This document shows positions 12,148 through 12,395 of a stretch of 12,395 nt of DNA, piece after piece (positions within the stretch are counted from its first letter, which is position 1; the number at the start of each line of letters is the position of its first letter). The notes beneath the pieces were generated by a model, which worked only from the letters and a program-made list of their open reading frames with translations, was not told where the DNA came from and did not search any database. The position numbers were made by a program, and so were the translations under genes. Source of the DNA: Sutterella sp. GTDB lineage: Bacteria; Pseudomonadota; Gammaproteobacteria; Burkholderiales; Burkholderiaceae_F. Where the stretch lies: contig JAHHRF010000050.1 in the NCBI GenBank assembly GCA_020025955.1, positions 1 through 12,395 of the forward strand. Reading direction: 5' to 3'.

Positions 12148-12395
12148 TTAGAAGCTATGGCCGAAGCCAAAGTAGAGGTTGCGGGTGTTCGTCTTATCGT
12201 CACCCTTTTTTTCCTGACCTAAGCCTGCGCCTACATAGACCTGGGTGCGCTTCGAAAGTTCATAGGCATAACGGACGGCAAATTCAGTTTTTTTGAGCTT
12301 AGGAGTGTTCGCAGCGTCGTGTTTGACCTGACCGTAACTGAGCTGAGTGGCGATTTCCCCGCCAGCAACCGGAGCCGTCGCACCAAGCGTGAAGG
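12148..12395 (-). CDS. Outer-membrane porin 3, C-terminal part only (cut by the window edge)
   Basis: The minus strand is open from the right edge to TAA at 12148-12150, giving the last 81 residues of a porin. It starts FTLGATAPVAGGEIATQLSYGQVK and ends NLYFGFGHSF with terminal Phe. YAYELSKRTQVYVGAG and GATAPVAGGE match porin 2 (YAYDLSKRTQLYIGAG, GLSAPVAGGE), so this is a third member of the array. The N-terminus and promoter lie beyond 12395. No break is seen in the visible part. Confidence 0.9.
   Translation of the reverse strand, partial: FTLGATAPVAGGEIATQLSYGQVKHDAANTPKLKKTEFAVRYAYELSKRTQVYVGAGLGQEKKGDDKTNTRNLYFGFGHSF

Overview
The window looks like chromosomal DNA of a Gram-negative betaproteobacterium, most likely Burkholderiales and close to Sutterellaceae (Sutterella or Parasutterella type). 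The grounds are tandem OmpC-type porins with a Phe C-terminus and a MKKSLLVLALFGAAGIAQA-like leader, a long-form QueF, a YeiE-like LysR regulator, and moderate GC in genes with AT-rich regulatory gaps. This placement is inferred from protein character and has not been searched.

Left part (1-4173): a TDT (TehA/SLAC1/Ssu1) family membrane transporter is cut by the left edge and read leftward. It diverges from a YeiE-like LysR regulator read rightward, and the gap between them holds a canonical LysR dyad. Downstream and co-directional are a cysteine synthase (cysK) and a MoeB-type E1-like adenylyltransferase. YeiE proteins are known sulfite sensors and some TDT proteins export sulfite, so this part can be read as a sulfur/sulfite module. 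A strong bidirectional terminator at 4136-4173 closes it.

Centre (4227-7420): a leftward zinc-uptake operon zur-znuA-znuC-znuB with overlapping or nearly abutting genes. ZnuA is the periplasmic binding protein with a His-rich loop, ZnuC the ATPase, ZnuB the permease and Zur the Fur-family regulator. A dyad overlaps the -10 of zur, which suggests autoregulation. ZnuA and Zur both lack His residues usual in their families, and as I recall them they resemble the version found in gut Firmicutes.

Right part (7681-12395), all leftward: queF (queuosine biosynthesis) has its own promoter and terminator hairpin. Then come three porin genes in tandem, the last cut by the right edge, separated by long AT-rich regulatory gaps. 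The terminators of porins 2 and 3 are almost the same sequence (42 of 44 bases). Porin 2 has a Fur-box-like site and a 20-bp dyad upstream of its start. No tRNA, rRNA, CRISPR array or insertion sequence was seen.
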